Assembly: GCF_001718195.1 (NCBI RefSeq)
Contig: NZ_MCNV01000002.1
Span: forward strand, 599,143-663,142
Length of the DNA: 64,000 nt
Source: Paraburkholderia nodosa
Lineage (GTDB): Bacteria > Pseudomonadota > Gammaproteobacteria > Burkholderiales > Burkholderiaceae
Reading direction: 5' to 3'
Positions 54,304-62,810 of the stretch are shown here, one piece after another; the stretch's first letter is position 1, and each line of letters begins with the position of its first letter. The position numbers and the translations under genes were made by a program. The notes beneath the pieces were generated by a model. It was not told the DNA's origin, did no database searches, and saw only the letters and a program-made list of their open reading frames with translations.

Positions 54304-54645
54304 TCAGTGCCCAAAGTAGATCGGCTTGATTCCAGCGGGGGCGTTCATTGGCTGCGCCCACTTCGCGGCCGACTCCGACGAGCCCGCGCTTACGCCGCCA
54401 TAGCCGCTGCCCGCGATGCCCACCTGCTGGGCGCTAACGCGCGCTTCAGCCGCCTGCAGGTCGCGCGGATAAGACGCCCGGTCGCCCGCCGACGGTTCGT
54501 AACCCGCCTGCTCCACCTGAATCAAATCCTGCCTGACCTGGCCGCGGGTCAGGGAATCGCTTGTGGACACTGCAGCTTGCCCGAAAGCGGCGGCAGGCAA
54601 CGTCAAAATCGCGGTGACTGCGACAATACGTTTAATCGTCTTCAT
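54304..54645 (-). CDS. DUF4148-domain secreted protein
   Basis: This 113-residue protein has a signal peptide ending near AAFGQA. The DUF4148 core is DSLTRGQVRQDLIQVEQAGYEPSAGDRASYPRDLQAAEARV, and the Gly/Ser tail GSGYGGVSAGSSES resembles that of the protein at 42661-43026. Its upstream region does not contain the repeated TGTATC module, so it is probably regulated differently. It appears monocistronic. Confidence 0.9.
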   Translation of the reverse strand: MKTIKRIVAVTAILTLPAAAFGQAAVSTSDSLTRGQVRQDLIQVEQAGYEPSAGDRASYPRDLQAAEARVSAQQVGIAGSGYGGVSAGSSESAAKWAQPMNAPAGIKPIYFGH

Positions 54646-55931
54646 TTAGTTCTCCCAATCGTTGAAAAGGACACATCTAATCGAGCACGGGCCGTGCCGC
54701 GCCTTCAACGGATGGCGACGGTCATTGGGGGCAAGGCCGGAGCGAGGACGACGGGCAGGCGGTCCGCGACCGCCGGCTCCCAAAAGACCGCAACGATGCG
54801 GCGATGTCGTGCCTCGCGCTCGCGCTTCAGATCTACGCAAACTCGCGCCATTGCCGAGCGGTGTTACCCATCGCGCGGAGCCAGCACGTGTGCGCCGGCA
54901 CATGCCAGCACGGACATCACGGCTCTAGCTTGACCTTGATCCAGCCCGGCTCGCGCGCGTCCTCCTCAGGAAATTCACCGACTCGCATTCCTGCGCTTGA
55001 GCGTTCTGTTCATTGGCGGATGCCGCTTCCCCCCTTCTCCACGCGCTGGTCCCCGATACCAACGAGGCCGTGGAAGTGATGCGACGTGGGTGGCGTCTAT
55101 GCCTCATTGCCTAGCGCCTTCGACACTGCCGCCGGGCTCTCGAACGACTCATTCCCAAGCGCGGCGAGCGCCTGCATGACCGCTTCATCAGCGTCGCCAC
55201 CCCTCAAGTGCAGGCGGTCAAACCACCTAGGCCCCCATGTGCCGATCGCGCCGCTAGCTCGACGGCTAAAGCCTGCGCGGCACGTGCTGCAATATCAAGG
55301 GCGCGCGCCGAGCGACTCGGACAACCCACAGGAATCGCCCTTCGGAATCGAATTCGACCGTCGGCGTTATCGACAGCTCTGCCATTTCTATACATTGAAT
55401 TCTCATACCTCCTTTCCAATGTCTCTGATGCGGGCGGTCAGACTGTCCGATTCAGTTGCTTGCCGGGTTGATTCCCTCAGCCGACACGTCGCTCGATCAA
55501 CAAACGACGTTCCGCATGTGCAAGGCCTGGCTGTACGAAACACAGCCTTTCCGGCCATGCGCGGTTTCTGGCGGTCGACTAAGCGTTGCCCGGCTCCGGA
55601 AACCGCGCCATTCGATGGGCCCTGCGCTACCCAAGAGATCGGGAAGCTTCCGCTCGGCCGCTTGCGCTATCGCGGCGAACTGGGTGAAGTAGAAGATGGG
55701 GCGAAGCGTGCCTCGAGGCTGTTTAGGTACGCGCGATGCGTGTTCGTGAATTCGATATGCAGAGAGCGCTGAAGAGTGCCTATTGAAACCCCTAGAGCAA
55801 ACGGTGCGACGACGTGATGTAACGCCTCGATGATTTGCCCGCGCAGGAATTTCAGAGGGCCGCCGACGTATCAAAGGGCGTCGGTAACGAATAATCGTCA
55901 GGCGCTCCGCCAAGACCCGCAGGAGGGCCTG
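54646..55931. other. 1.3-kb gene-poor region
   Basis: No intact gene is supported. Protein-like fragments on the minus strand include RALDIAARAAQALAVELA near 55240-55330 and, in another phase near 55110-55200, EAVMQALAALGNESFESPAA, which ends in a stop. A 48-codon frame lies around 54712-54855. I recognise none of them. The pattern suggests one or more decayed genes. The last ~100 bp should contain the promoter for the HAD-ATPase gene. Confidence 0.45.
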
Positions 55932-57791
55932 ATGCAATTCTTTGCGCTTGCCACCGACTACGACAATACGCTGGCGAGTGACGGCCGCGTCGCCGATTCT
56001 ACGTGGGACGCCGTAGAACGTCTTCGTGCGTCGGGCCGTCACGCCGTTCTCGCGAGCGGCCGCGAGCTCGACGATCTTCTCGCGATCTGCCCGCGCCTCG
56101 ACCTTTTCTCGCGCGTCGTGGCCGAGAACGGAGGCGTCCTCTATTGCCCCGCCACTGGCTCTCATCGTCTGCTCTCGCCCGCCCCGCCGGAAGCCTTCGT
56201 CGCCGAATTGCGGCGGCGCGCGCCCGGCGCGTTCAGCATCGGCGAGACGCTGGTCGCGACGGTGAAGCCGCACGAGCACGTCGCGCTCGACGTGATCCGC
56301 GACCTCGGTCTGGGCTTGCAGATCGTTTTCAACGGCGATGCGGTGATGATCCTGGCGCCGGGTGTTTCGAAGGCAACCGGTCTAAACGCGGCGCTCGACG
56401 AACTGGAATTGGCGCCGCTGAACGTAGTCGGTGTCGGTGACGCGGAAAACGATCACGCCCTGCTCAACGCATGCGGCCTGAGCATCGCAGTCGCAAACGC
56501 GCTGCCCGCATTGAAGAAGCATGCCGACGCCGTAATGCATGCGGCGGCCGGATCGGGCGTCGCGGAGTTGATCGGGATGCTGCTCGCCGACGATCTGCGC
56601 GCCATCGCCGCCGTATCGCCGCGCCGTCGCGTCCTGCTGGGGACACGCTGTTCCTCGCAGGACAATCAGAAGAGCCACGAGCAAGACCGTGAGAAAAACC
56701 GGGAGTGGCTACCGCTGCAAGGGAGCGTCTCACTGCTGGTCGGCCCGTCAGGTTGCGGCAAGTCTACCGTGACCGCAGGCATGCTGGAGCGGCTCGCACG
56801 CGCGGGCTGCCAGTTGTGCGTGATCGATCCCGAGGGCGATTATGCCAACGACGACATGACTATCGTGCTCGGCGACACGCACAGCGCGCCTTCGGTCGAA
56901 GAACTGATGCAGTTGTTGACCCGCCCAGCACGACCCGTAGTCGCCGTCAACCTTTTGCGCGTGCCGCAGGCGGATCGCCCCGTCTTCTGCGCGAACCTGC
57001 TGTTGCACGTTCAGCGCCTGCGCACGCGCACCGGTCGTCCGCACTGGGTCGTTTTCGACGAAGCACATCATCTGTTTCCGGCAGCTTGGGAAGGCGCGAG
57101 CCAGGCGATCCCCGAAACGCTCGAAACCGCGCTGGCCGTAACGGTATCGCCCGACCAGCTCGCGCCGGCATTCTTGCGTCAAGTCGGCGTCGTACTGGCA
57201 ATGGGCGATGACGCCGAAGAGGCTCTGCACAGTTTCGCGTCGGTAAGCGCACGTCCGCTGCCGGCCTCGATGGCACCGGGGGCAAGCACGGGCACTGCGC
57301 TGCTTAAGCGTGGCGAGGCGCTGTTGTGGCGTGTCAGTGACGCAGCCGCACCGCAGGCGGTTTGCCTCGAACCGGGGAACAAGGAAAAGCGGCGCCATCA
57401 CCGCAAATACGCGGAAGGCTTGCTGATTCCCGAGCGCAGTTTTTATTTTCGCGGCGAGCAGGGAAAGCTGAATCTGCGCGCACATAACCTGGTGCTCTTC
57501 ATCGAACTGGCAGAAGGCATCGATGTCGACACGTGGCAATTCCATCGCCTGAAGGGCGACTATTCGCGTTGGTTCGAAGAGCAGATCGGCGATGACGATC
57601 TGGCCTCGGAAGCGCGTGCGATAGAGCGGGACGACTCGCTGGATGCCTGCGAGAGCCGTTTGCGCATTCGCGCTGCTATTCAGGCACGTTACACGCAACC
57701 GGAGAACCCGTCGTTGCCCGCAGTCCTGACAGCCCGGCAGCCTGGTGGAGGCGGCGTGTCGGACGGCGCACGCGAGCGTGCGGCGGAGTGA
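55932..57791 (+). CDS. HAD-IIB phosphatase fused to a HerA/VirB4-like P-loop ATPase
   Basis: This 619-residue protein starts at the ATG at 55932 after GGAGG. Residues 1-225 form a Cof-type HAD phosphatase: TDYDNTLASDG (DxDxT nucleophile) and VGVGDAENDHALL (acidic motif). A charged linker follows. Residues 255-480 form a P-loop ATPase with Walker A VGPSGCGKST (about 271-280), IDPEGDYAND as in HerA/DUF853 proteins, and Walker B VVFDEAHHLF (near 373-382). The C-terminal region has HNLVLFIELAEGID and KGDYSRWFEEQIGDDDL. I know similar fusions from proteobacterial genomes, but no function has been established to my knowledge. Confidence 0.82.
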   Translation: MQFFALATDYDNTLASDGRVADSTWDAVERLRASGRHAVLASGRELDDLLAICPRLDLFSRVVAENGGVLYCPATGSHRLLSPAPPEAFVAELRRRAPGAFSIGETLVATVKPHEHVALDVIRDLGLGLQIVFNGDAVMILAPGVSKATGLNAALDELELAPLNVVGVGDAENDHALLNACGLSIAVANALPALKKHADAVMHAAAGSGVAELIGMLLADDLRAIAAVSPRRRVLLGTRCSSQDNQKSHEQDREKNREWLPLQGSVSLLVGPSGCGKSTVTAGMLERLARAGCQLCVIDPEGDYANDDMTIVLGDTHSAPSVEELMQLLTRPARPVVAVNLLRVPQADRPVFCANLLLHVQRLRTRTGRPHWVVFDEAHHLFPAAWEGASQAIPETLETALAVTVSPDQLAPAFLRQVGVVLAMGDDAEEALHSFASVSARPLPASMAPGASTGTALLKRGEALLWRVSDAAAPQAVCLEPGNKEKRRHHRKYAEGLLIPERSFYFRGEQGKLNLRAHNLVLFIELAEGIDVDTWQFHRLKGDYSRWFEEQIGDDDLASEARAIERDDSLDACESRLRIRAAIQARYTQPENPSLPAVLTARQPGGGGVSDGARERAAE

Positions 57792-57980
57792 CCGCTGCCC
57801 TGAAGAGTCTCTGGACCTGCACTGGTCGCGAAAACATGTGTATGGCGATTGCTTTCTGTTGCGCCGGCTCACGCGCTCGCTTCACATTTAATACGGAGTC
57901 CTGCCGTTATGGATCTATCTCGATCCCGCATTGAATTCGATTCAAGGCTCCATTGCAGCGACCGCGACAAGGCACGTTGA

Positions 57981-58148
57981 TTGCACACTCCGAAGAAGAC
58001 CCGTCAGTTGCTGCTCGGACTGCTCGGCATCTGGTTCTATCTCAACATCGTCGTTGGCCACTCGGCGGTTGCGCGACCGATTCGCATAGTGGCAACGATC
58101 GCGGCCATCGTCTACGCACTTACCATCGTCGGTATGCTTTCGCCCTAA
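57981..58148 (+). CDS. Possible small two-helix membrane protein
   Basis: A TTG-started frame of 55 codons begins directly after a stop in the same phase. It encodes a basic N-terminus (TPKKTRQ), a helix (LLLGLLGIWFYLNIVVG) and a second helix (IVATIAAIVYALTIVGMLS). The ribosome-binding site (AAGG) is weak. It may be the truncated end of a longer gene instead. No family recognised. Confidence 0.45.
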   Translation: MHTPKKTRQLLLGLLGIWFYLNIVVGHSAVARPIRIVATIAAIVYALTIVGMLSP

Positions 58149-58741
58149 GTTCCGGTGTCCGTGGCGCAGCATCTTCATTACCTGCCTGCATCGCCGCCCC
58201 TGAACAGCGCGTCATCGTCCGGCAAGGGCGGCTAGCGCCACCAGACCCAGAGTCTTCCAGGTCCGTCGCCGGCCGCAAGATCAATCCGGGAGGACGGATC
58301 TGCCCGATCCAGTCGTCGACCAAAACGTCCATGCTGGACCCGATGAAATCGCATAGCCTCATCTGTGCTATCCCGGTGTTGGGCCGGGTCAATGCGGGCA
58401 AAGAAGGGCTCGAAGGGCCGACATCTTCCAGGTTCGTCTCGACTGACCCACCACTCAACGCGCACCTAAACTGGCCATACTTGCGAGAGCTTCGCGACAG
58501 ATGCCCGGGATCAAAGTTTCCGAGGCCTCCGGCGACATCAGATACGCGCTCCGCACCTTCCTTGCAGTGCGAGTCGCGGCTGGCAGGATCAGATGATGCG
58601 CGCCTGTTTCCACTGCCAGCGGGAAACGCGAGACCCCTGGAGTCTCTTCCGCGCCCAGCAGCGCCGCAATGAGGCACTGGCGCGATCAATGAACGTCGGC
58701 GGCCGAACGCCGCACTGGCCGCCGCTCAACCGGAGTTCACG
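58149..58741. other. Intergenic region, no supported gene
   Basis: A long minus-strand frame crosses 58120-58689, but it lacks a ribosome-binding site and a recognisable product. Only the promoter of the SnoaL-like gene is expected here. Confidence 0.4.
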
Positions 58742-59194
58742 ATGACCGACAATCTGAATCGAACCGCTCTGCCTCCTGATGTGGCCGCAGAGATCGAACG
58801 TATCTACCAGCAATGGGACCGCGCATGGTCGACCGACGATCTCGACGCGATGATCGCGCTCTATGCACCGGAGGCGGTACTCGAAAGCCCACTCGTTCCT
58901 CACCTGCTCGGCGGCAGCGACGGTGTCCTTCAAGGGCGCGAGCGAATCCGTTCACTGCTTGACAGCGCGGCGCCGCGCAAGCCTGATGCCCGCTCCTTCC
59001 ATCGCGAGGGCTATTTCACGAACGGTCGCCGGTTGATATGGGAATACCCGCGCGCGACGCCCAACGGCGAGCAAATGGACTTTGTTGAAGCGATGGACGT
59101 TGAGAACGGTCGGATCAGTCGGCATCGCGTGTATTGGGGCTGGCGCGGCGTCGAAGTAATCAAGGCTGATGCGTATTACAAGGGGCACCGCTAG
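58742..59194 (+). CDS. SnoaL/NTF2-like protein
   Basis: This 150-residue protein has the cone-shaped NTF2-like pattern: IYQQWDRAWSTDDLDAMIALYAPEAVLESP, then GRERIRSLLDSA, and strands FVEAMDVENGRISRHRVYWGW. SnoaL-like domains occur in polyketide cyclases, steroid isomerases and many uncharacterised proteins. No partner gene is evident. Confidence 0.85.
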   Translation: MTDNLNRTALPPDVAAEIERIYQQWDRAWSTDDLDAMIALYAPEAVLESPLVPHLLGGSDGVLQGRERIRSLLDSAAPRKPDARSFHREGYFTNGRRLIWEYPRATPNGEQMDFVEAMDVENGRISRHRVYWGWRGVEVIKADAYYKGHR

Positions 59195-59432
59195 CCGGCC
59201 GAATCATTTTCCCTAAGAGCGACCTTGAGCGTCCTCCATTGAAGTTCAAGGCGATCAATAGTTGCGAGCAGAACGTCACGCCGACAAAACCGGGAAGCGC
59301 CGGACACCCTCCTCATGAGTCCTGGATGGGCTGCCATTGAGAGGGCGCCCCAGGTCAGGGCCGCCAAAGATCCTGCTTTTATTACGTTATGGAATGCGCG
59401 CCCGCGGCGGTGTGACCGTGCGGAGATGGACC

Positions 59433-59834
59433 ATGAATGACACGACGCCTGTCATCGGTGCTGGACCGGTCGGTCTCGCGGCCGCACTTTTTCTTGCTGA
59501 CCAGGGCATGCGCACCCGCATCGTCGATGCCGCTCCGCAGGCTGCCACCGAATCGCGCGCTCAGGTCGTGAATCCCCGCGCACTCGAACTGCTGGAGTCC
59601 ACGGGCGTCGCGCAGGCGATGGTCGCGCAAGGGCGTGCCATCCACCGCACGCGCTTTTATGAGGACTGGAAACTGATTGCAGAACTCGAGTTCGCTGGCG
59701 CGCATCCGCGCTACGGAACGACGATCCTGTCGCAAGCCCGCAGCAAGGCATTGCTCGCGCAAGCCTTGCGCGAGCGGGTCCGTCACAATCGCAGCCGCCT
59801 TACGGCGACCGTTTTCTGCAGGCGTTACAACTGA
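59433..59834 (+). pseudogene. Truncated FAD-dependent aromatic monooxygenase
   Basis: From the ATG at 59433 the FAD-binding start VIGAGPVGLAAALFLADQGMRTRIVDAAPQ is followed by RAQVVNPRALELLESTGVAQAM and STILSQ-like sequence (ILSQARSKALLAQAL). These are typical of PheA/TfdB/MhpA-type hydroxylases. The frame ends after 133 residues, where the family has about 400-550, and neither the GD motif nor the C-terminal domain is found downstream. It is an inactive N-terminal fragment. Confidence 0.8.
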
Positions 59835-60076
59835 CCGGATCACTTTGAACGCAGTGAATCCTTCGCAGCACGCTTGCCAACCGCACCGGCTAGCACGGGC
59901 CAGAGCGGCCAATAGATCGCAGCAAGCGTCGCTCAGGCCTGGTAAGGCCTGCTGCCCCGTTGCAACTTGTACCAGCCTGATTCTCCGTCCGCATATGACC
60001 CGAGCGACGGCTCATCGCTCGGACTGGCGTCGCTGGACTCACCGCGGAACGTTCGCCCGAAGCGGCGCGCCATCTC

Positions 60077-60235
60077 TCATTGACTGGCGCCGGCAGCGCT
60101 GCTCGCCGCAGCAGGCGAACTGCTCATGCCAGTGTCGCTCTGTGCACTGGTTTTGTCGGCACGTTTGCATCCAGCAGCCGATAGCAGCGCCAGCAGCGCT
60201 GCAAGCACAATAATCCCTGTCACGCTGTGTCTCAT
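60077..60235 (-). CDS. Small lipoprotein
   Basis: The 52-residue protein starts at the ATG at 60235, with GGAG at 7-nt spacing. It has a hydrophobic signal and a clear lipobox LLSAAGC, so the Cys is residue 22. The short mature chain is Ser/Ala-rich (KRADKTSAQSDTGMSSSPAA). No family is recognised. It resembles small entericidin-like or other low-complexity lipoproteins only in general composition. Confidence 0.65.
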   Translation of the reverse strand: MRHSVTGIIVLAALLALLSAAGCKRADKTSAQSDTGMSSSPAAASSAAGASQ

Positions 60236-60529
60236 TTGATACTCCGATAGCGGTCCCGCAATATGGCGCGCAACCTTCATGCCGCGGGTCCGTCATCACA
60301 CAAGTCCGTTGCGTCGTCCCGGTGCAGCCGCTCAAACGAACCGGAAACTCATCGGAACCCACTTTGCCTGTTGCATTACATCGACAGGGGCCGCGCCATA
60401 CGCGCGGGCACGCGCATGTCCAGTTGGGAGGTAATTCGCCAGCGGGCTTTTGTGAACGCCATGCGAGCTCCCGCGGCCGTTGCAGCAGCAGCGCGACGTG
60501 GGCAATGGCACGCCGCAGGCCCTACGACG

Positions 60530-60742
60530 TCAGCGAAGTGTCCAATGAACGTCCCTGTTTTCGAAAGGACTACATGAACAGCACCATTCAGCTCCGCAAC
60601 CCGGGCAGCGGTAGTACTGGATGCGGATGCTGCCGAGATATGCCGGTTCGCCGACATCGCGCAGAGGGTGTGTCACATCGAAATCGGGGTGACTCAGCAG
60701 AAGACTGCAGGACGCGCAAAGATGTGATGGATCGCAAATCAT
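60530..60742 (-). CDS. Small zinc-ribbon-like protein
   Basis: The 70-residue frame from the ATG at 60742 has AGGGG about 7 nt upstream. It contains HLCASCSLLLSHPDF and, later, YYRCPGCGAEWCCSCSP. Two CxxC pairs plus extra cysteines suggest a zinc ribbon. No name can be given. The frame stays open upstream, but that part is unlike protein. Confidence 0.5.
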   Translation of the reverse strand: MICDPSHLCASCSLLLSHPDFDVTHPLRDVGEPAYLGSIRIQYYRCPGCGAEWCCSCSPFENRDVHWTLR

Positions 60743-61112
60743 TTCATTGCCCCTGCATTGCCTTCGATGCGCAACTGCCAGGCGTCGCACGATACTTTTC
60801 ACGAAGGCAGAAGATCTTGATGTCAAGGAACACGGAGGCTTGGGGACAAAGCGGACTGTCCCTCGTCCGTGAAGCGCTCGAAGTATAGGATGCGGTCCGG
60901 CGCGGGCAAGCGTACTAAATTCATGGGTTCCGCACAGGCAGTTGACCGCACTCGGACGATCAGCTGCGCACGGACGCGTCAAGAAAGGTTGGACTCGACG
61001 GATTGCCATCTCCGCAGCGCGGCGGCGCATGGCCAGGTGAAACAGATGACTTCAGGAGCCTGCAACTGTCTGGCCCCGTCAGCCTACCGCGTGCAGTCAC
61101 GTTCGCTGCGGC
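60743..61112. other. Intergenic region, no supported gene
   Basis: Short frames only. None has a ribosome-binding site or recognisable product. It separates two orphan small genes on the same strand. Confidence 0.4.
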
Positions 61113-61538
61113 TCATCTGAATACAGCGCCACTGGTCGCATGCTTGCAAACGTCTGCCCGAAAGCTCCTGCGTCCGGCGCGCCAGCCCCACACTCGAGCG
61201 AGGTCATTCATGACGAGCCAGCCATTGAACAGTGACGTGAACACCCCGATGGCCGCCAATGCAAAAGTACTCAGACCTACGCACTGCACGATCGCCGGGG
61301 TGCCGGACGTCCACAGCAATGGCATCGCCGGGAAGATGGCTCCGACCGCAAACAACAGAAACGAAAATCCCGCTGCAGTCCACGGATTGCCACCGAGTTC
61401 CATGACGGCGAGCGTGAACACACACAATCCAAGCGTCTCGTGGAATCGCCGGTCTATCTCGTGGACGGACGAATACACGCGCCGTTCGCGTCCGCCTGGC
61501 TCGTAGACGATGCGACGAGGACAAGAACTGCCGTACAC
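61113..61538 (-). CDS. Hypothetical membrane protein
   Basis: The 141-residue frame begins with GTG at 61538; the start is uncertain. The N-terminal 30 residues are basic, followed by three hydrophobic segments (about 35-60, 63-80 and 83-106), including AAGFSFLLFAVGAIFPAMPLL. An Arg-rich C-terminus follows. I do not recognise a family. The clear membrane pattern makes it more than a chance frame. Confidence 0.45.
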   Translation of the reverse strand: MYGSSCPRRIVYEPGGRERRVYSSVHEIDRRFHETLGLCVFTLAVMELGGNPWTAAGFSFLLFAVGAIFPAMPLLWTSGTPAIVQCVGLSTFALAAIGVFTSLFNGWLVMNDLARVWGWRAGRRSFRADVCKHATSGAVFR

Positions 61539-61874
61539 CAGTGAAGGAATTGCGTGATCGAGCCGTAACGGGTTCCAGAGCTACCCATGGCTTTTTTCAG
61601 GTTAGCAGAGTGTCATTACATTGACGCACGCGAATGAGCGACGGGCAACGACACAGTAGCTGACGTGGCGCATACCTGTTCATGGGCTTACGGCATCGTG
61701 GTAGCCGACGCCGAGCACAAACCCTGGAACCGGCTCGATTCCAGTAGAGGACTGACTACCTGGGTCAGCTTGACAAGCGAAGCGCGAGTTAGTGGCGATT
61801 AATATTTACCTCTACGAGCGTCGGCCCGCAAACAGGGTCTATATGCGTCATGACGTTCAGTACCGGGTTTCCTG
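61539..61874. other. Intergenic region, no supported gene
   Basis: This is AT-richer sequence without a supported open frame. A tRNA-like TTCGATTCC at about 61732 was examined and rejected because no cloverleaf arms surround it. Confidence 0.4.
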
Positions 61875-62087
61875 TCATCGGCTGCGTAATGCGTTACTAA
61901 GGCAGTATTTCCCGTAGACCAAACAGTGGTGAATTCCAACATTCGGCAATGCGTTTTCAGCGAACACGCCAGTAACAGCCGGTGTCGTGTTCGTTGTGAA
62001 AACCGGACGGTTTTGATTTATGGACTGGAATGCGATGACCAAGACCAGAGCAAAAACCATGCATATCGGTGGAATGTGCTTTTTCAT
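61875..62087 (-). CDS. Possible small secreted protein
   Basis: A 70-codon frame from the ATG at 62087 encodes MKKHIPP and a hydrophobic segment (ICMVFALVLVIAFQ), like a signal peptide, then a Thr/Asn-rich mature part with two cysteines (HHCLVYGKYC). The ribosome-binding site is weak. Unrecognised; could be spurious. Confidence 0.35.
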   Translation of the reverse strand: MKKHIPPICMVFALVLVIAFQSINQNRPVFTTNTTPAVTGVFAENALPNVGIHHCLVYGKYCLSNALRSR

Positions 62088-62477
62088 CGTCGGTGCCTGA
62101 TACGGTAACCCGAAACGCCCTGCCAAGGTGCGGCGGAGCTCGCTCTCAGTTCATGCCACTGAGTGACCTGTTATGCCACGTTCGCCAAATGAACATGACG
62201 TTGCTCTGCGCCGCCGTGGCGTCATTTGACTTGCACGGCGGAGTATGTACCTCGGCGCGCTGTCCGCGCTTCCACTCATTTCATTCGGGCGCAGATTCGT
62301 GGGCCTGTCGACCAATCGAAGCTAGATACGCCGTTGTCCATGTCCATTCGGACCGCCAGGATACTTGAGCATTAACGCGGCCCTCTCGGGCCGTCCGCGC
62401 CGAAGAGTCGCGGTCCCGGAGCCGATACCTGCTGCGAACTGCGTACGAAATGTATCGCTTCAAATGACTGTCAGCCA
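62088..62477. other. Intergenic region, no supported gene
   Basis: Short frames only, with no ribosome-binding sites or motifs. It contains no obvious repeat. Confidence 0.4.
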
Positions 62478-62699
62478 TCACGACCCGACCCGCAGGCACC
62501 GCAGCAGAGCCCGTCCTGCCTCGGTTAGTCGCACGGTGATCCACTCAGGCGCTCGCTCCTGAGTTTCGACAAGCTTCCGACTCTGCAATGCCCTCATGTT
62601 CGGGTCCAGTGTGCGTAGCCGCATTTCCCCGTTCGCAGGCGTTAGCAGCGTGCCAATCTCATGGTGGCTGAGCATCGAAGTCCCCGCAAATGAAGACAT
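62478..62699 (-). CDS. Small winged-helix-like protein
   Basis: The 73-residue frame from the ATG at 62699 reads MLSHHEIGTLLTPANGEMRLR, then LDPNMRALQSRKLVETQERAPEWITVRLTEAGRALLR. The last part has the strand-turn-strand-helix look of a winged helix (K-L-V-E ... V-x-L-T-E-A-G). A small DNA-binding or accessory protein is possible; no family name can be given. Confidence 0.5.
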   Translation of the reverse strand: MSSFAGTSMLSHHEIGTLLTPANGEMRLRTLDPNMRALQSRKLVETQERAPEWITVRLTEAGRALLRCLRVGS

Positions 62700-62782
62700 G
62701 TTGAGAGCAGAAGTCGCGTCACGTGCCCGTATGCATACGCTTGCACGAAAAATACACGGCCGGGCCGTGCGCACTAGAGAAG

Positions 62783-62802
62783 GGGCAGACTTGCGTCTGC
62801 CC
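62783..62802 (-). terminator. Terminator hairpin after the NRAMP gene
   Basis: A perfect 8-bp stem (GGGCAGAC / GTCTGCCC) with a 4-nt loop lies 8 bp after the minus-strand stop of the NRAMP gene and is followed by a pyrimidine-rich CTTCTCT. Confidence 0.75.
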
Positions 62803-62810
62803 GATGCACG

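Noticed and set aside
61720..61760. tRNA-like T-arm sequence (CTCGATTCCAG)
   Set aside because: No acceptor, D or anticodon stems could be paired around it.
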